From Nereocystis luetkeana (lineage: Eukaryota > Sar > Phaeophyceae > Laminariales > Laminariaceae): a stretch of DNA of 64,000 nt. The notes under the pieces are model-generated. The model was not told the origin of the DNA. It saw only the letters and a program-made list of their open reading frames with translations, and did no database searches. Location: the NCBI GenBank assembly GCA_031213475.1, contig JARUPZ010000017.1, positions 10,419,087 through 10,483,086 of the forward strand, in the 5' to 3' direction. The position numbers were made by a program, and so were the translations under genes. Shown in pieces: positions 34,960 to 46,716 of this stretch (positions within the stretch are counted from its first letter, which is position 1; the number at the start of each line of letters is the position of its first letter).

Positions 34960-35400
34960 GTAGGGAGGGGGGGGTGTACTCGATAGAAGACATGTACTCG
35001 ATGTCATACATGGCCGTAGTCGTATGACCATAGACCCCCGCATCGCTACAATGCTGGGACGGAGCATGTCGGGTTTTCACCGACCAGGCAGGCGTTGCTT
35101 GTACCAACACCAAGGTAGGGGGGGGGGGAGTGTTTACTCATTACTCATCATCATGCATGGCCGTAGTCGTATGACCATAGACCTTCGCATCGCTACAATG
35201 CCGGGACGGACCACGTCGGGATTTCACCGACCAGGCAGACATTGCTCGCACCAAGCGCGAAGCGCCGTGAGGTGTCCGGCGAGTCGCATGAAGGGTGAGC
35301 TGCATCCTACTAAGAACCGCTTCTGAGGCGGACGTTCTCGCATATGGAGGACAGCGTCAATGGATTGATTTAATTTCTGGTACGGCCAGCAGGGGGGGGG
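34960..35400 (+). repeat. Tandem pair of dispersed repeat family E
   Basis: Two direct copies, each introduced by a G run (about 34964 and 35117) and each containing GGCCGTAGTCGTATGACCAT. The second copy is longer and followed by another G12 run at 35392. Confidence 0.65.
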
Positions 35401-35781
35401 GGGGTACTTTAGGGACCAATAATTTCTGACCGACGGGGCTCCTCACTTGAGTAACTACTACACCCCATGTTTGGAAACCCATATTATCGGGTACTGGTAG
35501 GGGTTTGACGGTGCAACGGTTCGTTTCATACAGCTTACCAATTATCACTTGAGCGCACTATTTTATCCAAAACAAATGGTTGATGGGTGAGAGATACATA
35601 GAAAGATCCTACAAAGTGATGCCTCAGAAATCGTACACGTTTATCATCCCATGCAATCGTGGTAAAGCACGCGCTAACTTTGAAACCGTTCTGCACGTTC
35701 CGAAAACACCCCATACAATAATAAAACATTCCACTAAACAACACTCCAAATAGTGATCCAGTCTTCCACTTAGCAGCACTT

Positions 35782-36020
35782 TCAATTCCAGCGGACGTTC
35801 AGCGTTTCACTAGTCTGCTGCCGAAACATATCCACGGCATATTCGTAAAACATCAAATCCGCAGCCAACCGCGTGCTCAACTCCGAGCTTTCGTACGCCC
35901 AGTCGAGTAACGCCTGCCTTTCGGGCGATTGCGTTGCCTGGTTTGAAGTCACGGAGGCGTTCCATTGCCGCACGGGGCTCTTGACCTTTGCGTTAAACAG
36001 CTGCATCGACAGATCCCATT
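35782..36020 (-). CDS. Sulfotransferase last exon
   Basis: Acceptor CGCTTTCAAG/AATGGG; runs WDLSMQLFNAKVKSPVRQWN through LLDWAYESSE and MFYEYAVDMFRQQT to TAG. A competing CAG at 36003-36001 would shift phase and break the motif. Confidence 0.78.
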
Positions 36021-39000
36021 CTTGAAAGCGGTTTCAAGGTGGCACAAAAAACAAACGGCAAGTGGGCAAACGTGGTTGGAGGATGCAACGTATGTACCAT
36101 GAAATATCTACCATACTTGATACCGGTCGAACATTGTTTATGTATTTAGTGATGTGATGTGCTTTCAGTGATGTACTCACTGTAGAACATATGCACCTAC
36201 TACACCGTAATTTCTACGATATTTCTGTAGGTGTACCCTATGATGTACCACATGTATGTGCTGCACTACAAGTGGCGTATAATACCATACGTAGTTGATG
36301 AGTGTTTTTCTTCATGTACCCTCTCTGAATTACCATCTTTGATGATACTTGCTCATGCTCACATCAATATATATGCGTGCGAGAAGCTAGAGGGAGTGGA
36401 GAGGGGCGGGGCCTCCTGTCGTTCACAGGGTATGTAACTCATCTATCTGCCGTCGGGAATGGTGAAATTCGCCATTCCATTGAGGAGTTATCGATATTTT
36501 ATGCTCGCACGTAAGACATGCGGCGATAGGCGCGGAGGGGTACTTTTCGAGGGAGCACACATCGCACAGATCGTCTACTGAATAATTAGATCCTCTTAGA
36601 CGTATCCTACCCTGGTGTTGTGAAATAAATACCGTTGTACATGATGATGCACATTACAGATCCAACTAGCCAAATTTGTGCTGCAGTAGATCGAGTAGAG
36701 TGTACGACTCCCACCCGAGGACACGAGCTAAACCTTAATACTAGAGACCAATGGTCAATATACCCGGAAGGATCTACAGTACTACTGTAGATTTTGGGGT
36801 GGGGATCTGATCTACTTTATTTATCTAATGTTTTCGACGTGTGTGAAGTGTTGGACCAGACAGGGTTCTTCAACTGGAGAACTGCCGCATCTTTTCGGAG
36901 TTTGGCTTGTGTTACACGAATTACGGTGGCCATGTTTCGAACTTCTCTCGGATTGTATTGTACCAGATATGCTGTTGTGTGGAATTTGATGGCGCTGTTT
37001 ACGTGAAAAAAGAATGTATGACAGTGTATGACGGTAAATAGCGTGCCGTCCGCTCGTGTGCCTCCTCTGCTACACTCGCTCAGTTGTGCGCGTGCGCTGC
37101 GCTGACGACGAACGGATTGGTACTTCCCGCCCACTTTTCTCCCAGTGTTCCTTGTTGTTGCCGCTGTCTTCAGAAGTCAGTCCTTCCATCGATGGTCGTT
37201 AGAGAGAGATAGGCGGGGGTGATTCCTCAGGTCACAATGAAAACGCTACAATCTGAGTGCTACGTGCTGGTTATTTAATCTATGTTGTATGCTATAGTAC
37301 GGTACTACTCTACGATAGTGTATGCTATCACATTATGCTCGCGTTGGCCACGTTGCGAGGGTGTGAGTCGCACCTTCCAAGATGCCAACCGCCGTGTATG
37401 TCGACAGCAGGCCCTGGAGGCAAGCATTAGGAGCACGCGCACGTAGGAAAGGAATACGTGACTGAGTGAGTTGGTACGCGTTCGTCAACAGTAAGCACAG
37501 GAATGAATGCAAATGCAAACACATGTAAGCAGGGTCAACCAGCCAATGGGCTGTAACTCCACATACAAGTGCCATCGAAAACGAGCAGCCAAATGCTTGC
37601 CGTTGTATCATGTCTATGTTGGCAGCAGGGACAGACGAAATTATCATGTTCAATTTAGTTTTTGCTGCCGCTGCACAGCAGAAACTATGCCACGTCGCGA
37701 AGTCCCCAAATTCAACGATCATGTCTCCACGCGTGCGTGACGCCCACACAAGCTGATACGAGATTACACTTTTGACGCGTTCTGCGATAGAGGTAGCATA
37801 TAAATACAATATGTCTGACTGACCGAGCTCCTTAAGTTAATTTCGTTGGAATACCCGTAGAAGGCCATGAAATCGTGTCCATCGGGTCGCAGCTTCGCTT
37901 TCTTTTGAAATACGGTTTCCCCGGGTTAAGGCGTTTCGAACTGCGGACGCGTTTCGAAGACGCACGACCTAGAATTCAAGAGGTTCGTCCCCCACAAGAG
38001 AGGGAATGCAGTCCTGAAAGGCTTGGCCGCTTAGGACTCCGAGATGGCTGAATCGAATTCCACGAGTTTTGTTTGTCTCCAAAGCGGGCATGCAGTTCTA
38101 AGAGGCGATCCTCAAGAGAAGGCAGCCTTAAAAACGATTAGGCCGCAGCATGCATCATGAAACCCCGTCGGGAGCGGCCATAGTAAGCGTTACCGTATCC
38201 CCCGCAAGAAAACCGCCTCTCCCCCGCCGGACGAAGTTCAAAGCTGGCCATCTCGACAAAGCGGGAAGAGCGCAAGCGCACCGAGAAACGCGTCTGTGGA
38301 AATACTTGGTCGATACTTGACCAAAGACGCCACAGTGTTCAGCGTGTGGTCTCTCCTTAAGCCGTTTTGCTTTGGAGACAATCGGCTCGGAAATTGATTT
38401 TGCAGTAGGGTGTCGTGATATGTCTCACGTGTTATACGGTACTACAGTGGTGCGTTCGATCACACCGCCCTTCTCGAGGCGTGGACACCTGCTAATCGTC
38501 AATCTTAACGAAGGCTTTGCGCTTGGTTCCCAAAGCCGACCCTCCGACCTCAATCCCAACCCTGACACGAATCCAAATATTAAGGCATTGATCAGTGCTT
38601 GGATGCTGTGCTTCGAAATAATCTCCTACTCTATTTAATGGTCGGGTTCTACGATAGAGGTAGCATGTGTACGTTATTTTGTTTTCTGAATGACGGGGTT
38701 CTATAACCCAAAATCGTCGGAATGCCAGTCTTGTTTCGAAAAATGACGTTCTTTTAATACTTGGGCCATGGGATTATTCATCGGGATGCAATTTGATTTT
38801 TGCTGTAATCAGTTTTCGGGTTAGGTATGGAGCTCCTCAAGTGAGGACCCCCAGAAATAATGGGGTGAACGTCTATCATAGAACGCCAGAATAGGTTGGT
38901 TGGACATGCTCGGGATGCTGTGGCTGGGAAATACTCTACTGCAGCTTAGCTAATCCTCGCATCATACACCCTTTAGCTAACCAGGGTGCGCATTGAGCTA

Positions 39001-42000
39001 TCCTAGGAAGGACACCTTCTACGATGGAGGTTGAACATTTCCGGTGAAGCGTTTCAGAATGACGGGGTTCCTTGACCCAAAATCGTCGGAATGCCAATCT
39101 TGCTTCGAACAAATGACGTATTTGTATACTTGTGCCGTGAGACCGTTCATGGGGGTGCAATTTGATTCTCGCTAATGTCAGTTTTCGTGGGGGGTATGGA
39201 GCTGCTCAAGTGAGGAGCCTCAGTAAAATAAGTGTGAACCTCTATCGTAGAACTCCTCGAATATGCACTATCAGCAGATGCCCACTGCTGCCCTTTTCGC
39301 CTACCATAAATAGGGCTTTTCTACAGAAGAGCCAACGCATACTATAGCAGGGGTGAACCTGCAGCATCCCCGTGGTTCCTCACTTACTTGAGGGTCTCCC
39401 CGGTGTACACCATCCATCGTTGGGGCTTCAGAGGGGAAAAATGACGATACACGGCGATGGCTACCGCAACGGCCGCTACGTATTTTAGGGTGTGTGATAC
39501 AATGGTTCGTGTCGGAGTTTCAATGGAATGGGTCGTACAGCCTCGGACGCAAAAACCCTACCCCTCTCCTACGCTGTTTAGCGCTCACGCCCCTCGTGGA
39601 CGCGGTCGACAACCCCAAAATTTCGATTGTTTTGGTCGCTATCTCGGAGTCCGGAAGGGGTTTTAATAAAATAAGCCGAACGCTTGCATACAAGAGCAAT
39701 CCTCCGTCCCGTGGTCCTAGGTTTGTGTCTTGAAAATCATTTTTAGCACGCTGAAAAAAACACGATATTGACTACCAGGTGAGATACAGCAATATTAGTT
39801 CCTCAGGGCCCTTAAGGAGCTCCAGGAGTCATAGGTATCTCGAAAAAAAGAGGCTACTCTCGTTATCGCAGCACCCATTTTGTCGACTCTACTGTTTGTG
39901 TGTATACTGGCGTACCTTGACGTTCTCCATCATTTGCCAGCCCTCAGGAGTGTCGATGTTGTGCGGCCACCTTTGCGGTTTGCTCTGCGGGGCGGAGAAA
40001 GACGTTTGTCGGGGGGAGATAGAGGAGTCCAGAACTCAGGGACCAACTGCTGCGGGTTTGACTAATCTAAGTAAGTACCCTTTTCCATGCGCTTTGTACT
40101 TGATGTGTTTTTTTGTGGGTGTTTAGGCTTTGAGGCATGTGAATATGACAAACCGCGGTACTGCTGATAAGTTGCGAGTTGCACTTTGCCTAAAAAAACG
40201 TTTCACATACCTAGCACCGATTATCGATTCTCATGTCATGCTCTAGATATTGACGGCCGAAATATTCTCGATCTTTCGTATAATCTACTCCATCTAGCTC
40301 TTGTTGCCGGCTGGGCCTCCCGTTACCCGCCTGACTTAGTACAGGTTTCCCGGGGTGGATCTGAACGATGCAGATGCTGTACTCCCTCTGATAAGCTGAG
40401 GAACTACAGCGCATTCTTGATATCTAAAGTACATCATAATATGTCCGACGTGTGACAAACATTGCTCACAATCGATATTGCCCCGTTTTGGAATGAGGTT
40501 CAGAGCCACTCGGGCGAGCGGCCCGAGGTAGCTTGTGCCGTATTTCCCTTCACAAGTGAAATATATTCAAACCTGACCGCGAACGAGCATCGGCGATCCG
40601 TACTGCTGCACGGCGCGGAATAAGCAGTAGACACCCACCGCGATATCCGGCCTGCACAGCTCGAAGCGGGGGTCGCATAAGAAGGAGTGCATCATAAGCC
40701 TGAATGCCGAGTTTCCCCATCGCTCCCTGGAAAACTCCAAAAGCCTGTCCTGCAAAAGTGCTGTCTGGCCTTCCGAGTTGCCACACCACTGCCAAGGTTT
40801 GTTTTGGGAATATAAAGTCGGGCCGGGGAGAAATAGAGAGGGGACAGGAACAACAATGCAATCTTGTTAGTTTGGGGGAGAATCTCACCCGTTGGCCAGG
40901 AATATAGTCCGATCGATATATCAATGAACCTTCTGGGATACGATAGAGGGAGTCCTTTGGGCTCAAAGCAGTTGTGGCTGACGGGGCCCGCTCCTATACC
41001 AAGCAACCCCCCACAGCAGTTGGAATAATATGAACTCACGTTTTACAACACAGTGGTGTACCCACTTGAAGAGCACCCCGTCAGATATAAGCTGCTGAGA
41101 TAAAAAGTGGTCTTATCTCCGTTTTAGGCCTATCTTTTCAGACGGAACATATGTTGAATATGGTTAGTTTCAACTCCGTTTGATTTTCACGTGACAAGCC
41201 GATTGTCACAAGCCGATTGTCACTTGGTTTCATCTCTACTACGGCCTTGATCCACCGGGTGGTATAGAGAGGGATGCACCAGCACTCACTACTTGTGGTA
41301 GTATTTCTTTGTGCACCGGCCGCAAGTCATGGGATTGTTTCTCTAGCCTTTGTTCCCGTCAGCGTTTCGGCGAGGCAGAGAACGCTTGAAAAATCCCTCA
41401 CAAGAAAAGTGCAGGAGCGACCCCTATCGTTGCACGTGAAGGAGTTCAGGTAGGAGAAGGCATGACTGTCCCAGGACCTTCGTCGTCAGACGGAATGTCT
41501 CCATGGCAGCCTTTCATACCGCAATACATTAGGATGCGTGTATAGAGTCTGTATTTGCGCAGTTTCCGCCAGGGATGCTGATGATATCGGTGTACAATAT
41601 CTAAGTCTTACTGCTGTCTATTCTTCGATAGAGCCAGCAGAGCTCATGACGACACTACCTCGTGACCGCCCCTATAAATAGTTGAATATAGTACGTTTTA
41701 TCATTTTCTTCTCCGAGCGCGTCGCGGATGAAAACACACAGCGATGTTAAACACGCATGTGTATACTTCGATCTTGTTTCCGTACCTTGTCCGGCCTGTT
41801 GTCCGGGATGGCTTTGTCCTTGGGACAAAAATAGAAGGCCGACACAAGCCTGTCGATGGGATGCCTCACCATGGTGAAGAACTCGCAACTCCTACCCTCA
41901 TCCTCCAGTGGGAGCCTTAGAACACACGAATAATGGAATCGGAGGGCGAGATCAATGGTCGAGTTAGCGTTGGGCCAGAGAAGATCTCCAGATCAAGAGC

Positions 42001-45000
42001 CGGGAAAGTTCATATCATACCCATTCGGTGGTGCATGGTTTGCACTGAGGCGTGCTTCGACGGGGGGGAAATCGGCGTATGTAGCACATTTGATCTAAAC
42101 CCTTTCTGGACGACAGGGTGCCGTCTCAGCTGGGAGGCTACGCAACTTGGTCGGAATTCCATTTCGGTTTTCACCGTGTGACTGATCACATAGCCAAGCA
42201 CACTGACGTTCCAGCTTGACTGTGTCACCGCGGTCATATTCTGGGCGAGGTAAATAGGTGCCCGGAAAGTCCAGGTGCTACTGTTGTACCCGTTTCGTCG
42301 CACGCATGCCCAGCAGTGCTGTAAATGCATGTTCGCTGCCTCCAACGATCGCTGCCTCAGGCGGCCACCAGGGGGTGTTTCGGCCAAGGTGTACCGCTGC
42401 GGTTTGGCACGACTGTGATGGAGCGAAGAAGGAGAAGATACCCAAACATGACAGCGGCAATAGGGCACCCGATGCGTGCTTCGAAAATCGGTATCATTTG
42501 TTCGTTTTAGACCTTCTGTGGGCTATTGTACTGCTCACGGGGATAAATGCGCGGAAAACTGTTCTTGACTGAGAGGTGTTATAGACCCCCCCCATGCCCG
42601 ACCATGGCCCGCGATTTTCACGTGGGAGCCATCGTATAAGGTTGCCGCGGTAATATGGCGTGCTTTCTGGCGTCTAACGATGCCGTCAAGCAGGGGGTCG
42701 GTACGGCGCAATACCAACAACGCCTGCAATGCGGCAGGCGTTAGCGCGCAGGGGATGCCCATGCTGCGGCAGAGCGGGTGCATCTCGGTTCAAACAGTCT
42801 TGACTGACTGGGTATCTTGACGGGGGTAAGGGCAACACCTACATTTATTTTCTCAGGCTCTCCTGGCATGAAGAGCTCTAGATCTAACTTTGAGGCGTCC
42901 TACGATAGAGGTTCACCCTTTTGAGGCTTATCACTTAAGGAGCTCCATACCTTTTCCGAAAACGGGCTTCAGAAAAAATCAAAATGCATCGCGGCGAACA
43001 ATCCCATGGCCCGAGTCTACAAAACGTTTTCTTTCGAAATCAATATTGACATTCCGATGAATTGGCGTCAATGAACCCCGTCTTTCGGAGACAAAATAGC
43101 GGTAATGTGCTACATCTATCGTAGAACGGGTCCTTTATGAACCGAGGGTTTCGGTTGAACAATCAACATGGGCTTGTCATGTACATTATTGCTAATATTT
43201 TCGATACGAAGTACAAACATATGGGATCAATGATATTGGGTAGTAGTCCCTCTGTGCTGTCGGTGCTGTCAGCGCCCTTAAGGAACCCCGTCGTCAGAAA
43301 TTCCTTGGCACAAACAATGTTTCCTTCATGGTAGCGCGCGTCTTCTTGACCCTTTCAGTACCGCGCATTGTACACAAAGATACGTCCAACTCTAATTCCA
43401 AGTATGTTATCCCCGGCATGGAAGTACACTCCCGAAGAGGTTTATTTGAGAAACCACAACCCGAATATTTATTGAGTCCCGCCTGTGCTTTATTCTCCTG
43501 TTCGAGCTGCCCTAACTCCAACTCGACGGGAGTAGACGAGAGCAGAAAGTGCTGACCCCTCCTCGAGATCAACATGAAATGCGCGTCCAGTAGCTGGGAG
43601 GGGCCTGCTACTACTGTATCTGACCCGGATATGCCTTAGAGCCATGGAGAAGCTGGAGGCAGAGGGGAAAATATCATTCGTGGGATGAACTAGTCAACGA
43701 CAAAAACCTATGGCCTTGGTTTTTGGATTACACGCACGGTTTTACTCGAAGCCGGTCTTCGGCCGAGGCATCGAGATCCTCATACGAGGAGACCTATTAA
43801 TAGACGTATGACTGCTGTAGGTGCACCCCTTATCGTAGCCCTGACCGTGTACCGCGCCATATCTCACCTGAGCATTTCGACGTACCCCATGATGACCGAC
43901 GAGTTATTAACGACGTCTAGGCGCTCCTCCGGTGTCGTTCTCACCACTCCCGTAATCAGCCCTAAAAAAGAATCAGCCGCAATAACATTATTACGGGGGA
44001 CCATAGTTAACAGGACCAAATATTGTTATTAAAAATGGTTAAATATATAGATTTTTATGTATACCATTGGTCCTATTAACTATGGTCCCCCGTAATAGTC
44101 GTAGCAGTAAGTGCAGTGGTAGTAGTAGTAGTAGTAGTAGTAGTAGGAGTAGTAGTAGCAGTAGTAGTAGTAGTAGTAGCAGCAACAGATTTGTGGTAGT
44201 AGTACTGTGGTAATACTGTACAGTACATAACAGCATCAAACGACGAGCGCGTGGTCACCTCAATCCGTCTTTCAAGATAGTTCAGCGGTATAAAAGTAAC
44301 TACCGCCATGCTGTGTGCGTGTACTACATACAGCCTGATCCCTTTTGTTTCGGACGACCCCCCCCCATATCGCATTAATACGGAGGGGCTACTCGTGTTA
44401 CCGATGTTGTACACTAATATCACTAATACTCCCTTTTGAGGCGTTATACGATAGACGTCCACCCTATTGTTTCTGAGGCTCCTCACTTGAGGAGCCCGAT
44501 ACTAGTAATAAGTCACCCGAAAACGACTTCGGCAAAAATCTTATTCCCTCCAGACGAGAAATCCCATCGACAGAGTATACTAAAAAGTCACTTTTCGAGA
44601 CAACTTTGGCCTCCCGACGATTTTGGGATGTAGAACCCCTGCATTAAACAAGTGCGGTAACAAACATGTGATAACCTCTATAGTAGAACCGAACACGTCT
44701 CGGGTTTGGACACGGCCCCCCCGTCTGTACTAAAATCGAGTAAAATCAAGCCCCGAAAACAATCTACGAATTTGAATGGGGAAAGGAATCATGCCACGAT
44801 ATCGTAGAGATGCAGTCATGTTCATTGAGGTTCCTCGCTTGTGGAGAGCCTTGCCTTCCACCTAAAAGCTGCCTTCGAGGACAGCTGAGAACAACCCGAA
44901 GAAGCAACGCACGGCCTGCGGTAGGTCCTCGGCAAAAGTCACTGCCACAAAGGCCACATTGGGGGCCGATAAAGCCGAAAGGTTGATTTATCTCCCAGAA

Positions 45001-46716
45001 AGATTCTCGAGATTTCCTCGATGATGAGTGAATTTGGTACTGAAACACGGAGACGGTGTGTGAATTTAAACAGAGGAGGGGAAAATATCTCGGGAACGCG
45101 CGATCTCCCACATTATTTGGCAGTTGAATCTACTAACATGGCAGTTTCCATGGAAGTATTTTTTTGTTTGCCTTCCATTGACGTAGAGAAACTTCCATGA
45201 ACGTAAAGAATGTTCTATTGGATTTGAAAAATACCTCCTGGGAAGCCAGTAACAGACTCCATGGAACCTTCCATCTTCTTACCTACAAGCTTGTATCCAC
45301 TTCCACGGAAGCGCGTGTACTTTCCAAAAGCTGAATGATAAGGCGTTCTACGATAGAGTTTGACCCTAAACTTCCTGAGGCTCTTCACTTAGGGAGCTCC
45401 ATACCCCACCCGAGATCTGACTTCAGCAAAACGAAAATTGCATCCCGATGCGTAATACCATGGATACAAAAAGGTCTTTTTTCGAAACAAGATGGGCGTT
45501 CCGACGATTTTGGGTTAAGGATCCCCGGTCATTCACACAACAAATAAATAGAGGAAATGTGCTACCCCTATCGTCGAACGCGCCTAATCTTCTATGGGAG
45601 TTGTGTAAGCTTCCATTGAATCTTCCTTCATGCGATACCCCACCAATTTCCGTTTTGCCCTTCTCCCGCTGGTACCTTTACCCCACAGTAGGTCCTCCCT
45701 TTTCGGCTCCCTGCTCCCACCTACAAGGTGCAAACATACAAATTAGCCCTCCGCAGGAAGCGCCGGAGGCCAAGCCGCCACCCTGATCCCGGGAACCATG
45801 GGAGTCAATACGGAAGCGATACTTTTTCCGTGAGAGTAAATTTTGTTACCCTGGAAGTAAGAAGACTTCCGTGAGAGTAAAATCACTGCCATGGAATTAT
45901 CACCTTCACTTCTTTGGAAGAAATGAACTTCCATGGAGGTAAACAATCTTCCGACCGATTCTAATAACTTCTATGTAAAGAGCACGCTTGTTCCACTTTT
46001 ACTTTCGTGTTGGTAACAGAGTCTATGCAAGCTGGAGGAATCATCGGGAGTCAGTTGAATCTTGTGAAAGTTAATGGCAGCTCCCGCCGAAGGTGGTTGT
46101 GGTAACTTCAGATGATGGGCGTCGGTAGAAGCTTCAATGTCTACCAACAGAGGACGCTTCCGCGTATTTCTATGGGAGCAATTCCTACTTCCATTGAAGC
46201 GACTTCCATAGAAGTAACCCGCTTACTTCCATGGACGTTGTTACGTCGAAGTGAAGTTTGAGCTTCTATGTTGACTATGTACCATGGGAATAGGTTCCAC
46301 TTCCATGGTAGTACGTGGTAATATCTATATGATGAGCAAATTCAAAAAAGGGAAAATCATGTGGTGGACCCCGAACGCTCCGCACTCACCTATTTGGAAT
46401 GCAAAATCGGGGGAATCTGGACTAGAAAACGTGAATACGCGAAACAAACCACCTGACAAACAAACATTTAGCACAAAGGACCCTTCGCAATAACAACCCT
46501 TACAGCAGTTAGTTGCTCAAATGAGGGGTCCCGTCCAGCCCCGAGAGCCCGAAACAGTTGGGCTAAAACATGCATTCCTAATTCCAAGCCCCATCGAAGC
46601 ACGCGTCGGAGAGACCACAAATCTGGCACCTGGCATGCGGGAGCGTTCAACCCGGCTGTTTGCGATGAGCTGGCCTTTGATGCTTGACCCGCCGCTTTTG
46701 GGGAAGTGGTTGAACG
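35782..46716 (-). CDS. PAPS-dependent sulfotransferase, 5' exon not located
   Basis: Seven minus-strand exons join in phase: 46716-46630, 42335-42175, 41902-41786, 40749-40573, 39984-39916, 37413-37374 and 36020-35782 (stop). They give 295 residues. The first has the 5'-PSB loop NHFPKSGGSSIKG that binds the PAPS phosphosulfate. The third has the 3'-PB motif FFTMVRHPIDRLVSAFYFC. ERWGNSAFR, a GILE/EWDLSMQLFNA junction and LLDWAYESSE follow, a layout I associate with large brown-algal carbohydrate sulfotransferases. The likely role is sulfate transfer to cell-wall fucans in the Golgi; the substrate is inference. Three N-glycosylation sequons in exon 42335-42175 fit a lumenal protein. The N-terminal exon, presumably with a signal anchor, should end in phase 1 above 46716. 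No frame damage was seen. Confidence 0.8.
36570..36790 (+). repeat. Dispersed repeat family D, copy
   Basis: Last intron of the sulfotransferase gene; diverged, keeps ACACGAGCTAAACC. Confidence 0.4.
37374..37413 (-). CDS. Sulfotransferase 40-nt micro-exon
   Basis: Acceptor GCCTCCAG, donor TTGGAAG/GTGCGA. It encodes GLLSTYTAVGILE and one base that completes a Glu codon with the next exon, restoring GILEEWDLSM. The introns around it are 2.5 and 1.35 kb. Confidence 0.75.
38218..38420 (+). repeat. Dispersed repeat family C, copy
   Basis: Block order as at 3262-3470, in a sulfotransferase intron. Confidence 0.42.
38646..38884 (+). mobile_element. MITE family B, copy 1
   Basis: About 239 bp with inverted ends GTTCTACGATAGAGGT and CTATCATAGAAC. 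The interior has AACCCAAAATCGTCGGAATG, TTGGGCCATGGGA and GGAGCTCCTCAAGTGAGGA. No ORF. Confidence 0.75.
39016..39253 (+). mobile_element. MITE family B, copy 2
   Basis: Same orientation as the copy 130 bp to the left, in the same sulfotransferase intron; 3' end CTCTATCGTAGAAC. Confidence 0.75.
39916..39984 (-). CDS. Sulfotransferase exon (NIDTPEGWQMMENVK)
   Basis: Acceptor TCCGCCCCGCAG, donor GTCAAG/GTACGC; 23 codons, phase 0 to 0. Confidence 0.72.
40245..40455 (-). repeat. Dispersed repeat family D, copy
   Basis: Between two sulfotransferase exons; keeps CAGGTTTCCCGGGGTGGATC. Confidence 0.45.
40573..40749 (-). CDS. Sulfotransferase exon (RERWGNSAFR)
   Basis: Acceptor CACTTTTGCAG, donor GGTCAG/GTTTGA, phase 0 to 0; 59 codons, predicted mostly helical. 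Confidence 0.78.
41786..41902 (-). CDS. Sulfotransferase exon with 3'-PB motif
   Basis: Acceptor CACTGGAG, donor GACAAG/GTACGG, both phase 0; 39 codons containing CEFFTMVRHPIDRLVSAFY. Confidence 0.8.
42175..42335 (-). CDS. Sulfotransferase exon with three N-glycosylation sequons
   Basis: Acceptor TTGGAGGCAG, donor CACACG/GTGAAA. Sequons NSS, NMT and NVS fall within 27 residues. Confidence 0.65.
42896..43127 (-). mobile_element. MITE family B, copy 3
   Basis: Inverted relative to 38646; both ends preserved. Lies in the 4.3-kb intron after the P-loop exon. Confidence 0.72.
43991..44095 (-). mobile_element. MITE family A, copy 5
   Basis: 105 bp, inverted relative to copy 1, TA on both flanks (ATTA/TTACGG and CCGTAA/TAGT). 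Almost unmutated TIRs suggest recent movement. A (TAG)n run begins 20 bp to the right. Confidence 0.87.
44118..44183. repeat. (TAG)n microsatellite
   Basis: About 20 TAG units with a few AGG/AGC interruptions next to MITE A copy 5. Confidence 0.85.
44443..44689 (-). mobile_element. MITE family B, copy 4
   Basis: Ends GTTATACGATAGACGT and CTATAGTAGAAC; more diverged interior. Confidence 0.68.
45345..45579 (-). mobile_element. MITE family B, copy 5
   Basis: 235 bp, ends GTTCTACGATAGAG and CTATCGTCGAAC, inserted within the ACTTCCATGGAAGT array. Confidence 0.74.
45700..45775 (+). mobile_element. Foldback element fragment (right arm)
   Basis: CTGCTCCCACCTACAAGGTGCAA through CTCCGCAGGAA and GCCGGAG match the right arm of the element at 7756-8050. 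The left arm is absent. Confidence 0.5.
46630..46716 (-). CDS. Sulfotransferase exon with PAPS-binding P-loop
   Basis: Acceptor GTCCGCAG, donor ATGCCAG/GTGCCA, phase 1 to phase 1. Encodes FNHFPKSGGSSIKGQLIANS and a basic end. Confidence 0.75.

Larger units (their letters stand above)
45120..46320. repeat. Degenerate palindromic ACTTCCATGGAAGT array
   Basis: At least a dozen near-copies of the 14-bp palindrome occur at irregular spacing (for example 45147, 45260, 45927, 46180, 46226, 46297). A MITE B copy (45345-45579) and a foldback fragment (45700-45775) interrupt it. It lies inside the large sulfotransferase intron. Confidence 0.6.

Noticed and set aside
39500..39765. Additional sulfotransferase exon after TTTTTTTCAG at 39765 (minus)
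   Set aside because: Long open frame, but no donor in the needed phase; the 40-nt micro-exon at 37413-37374 completes the motif exactly.
39779..40126. Plus-strand frame with donor GTAAGT near 40072
   Set aside because: The opposite strand carries a phase-matched sulfotransferase exon (39984-39916); the plus frame is its shadow.
40573..40749. Reading this exon as a cyclin fold
   Set aside because: Helical pattern is suggestive, but neighbouring exons with PAPS-binding motifs on the same strand and in phase fit a sulfotransferase much better.
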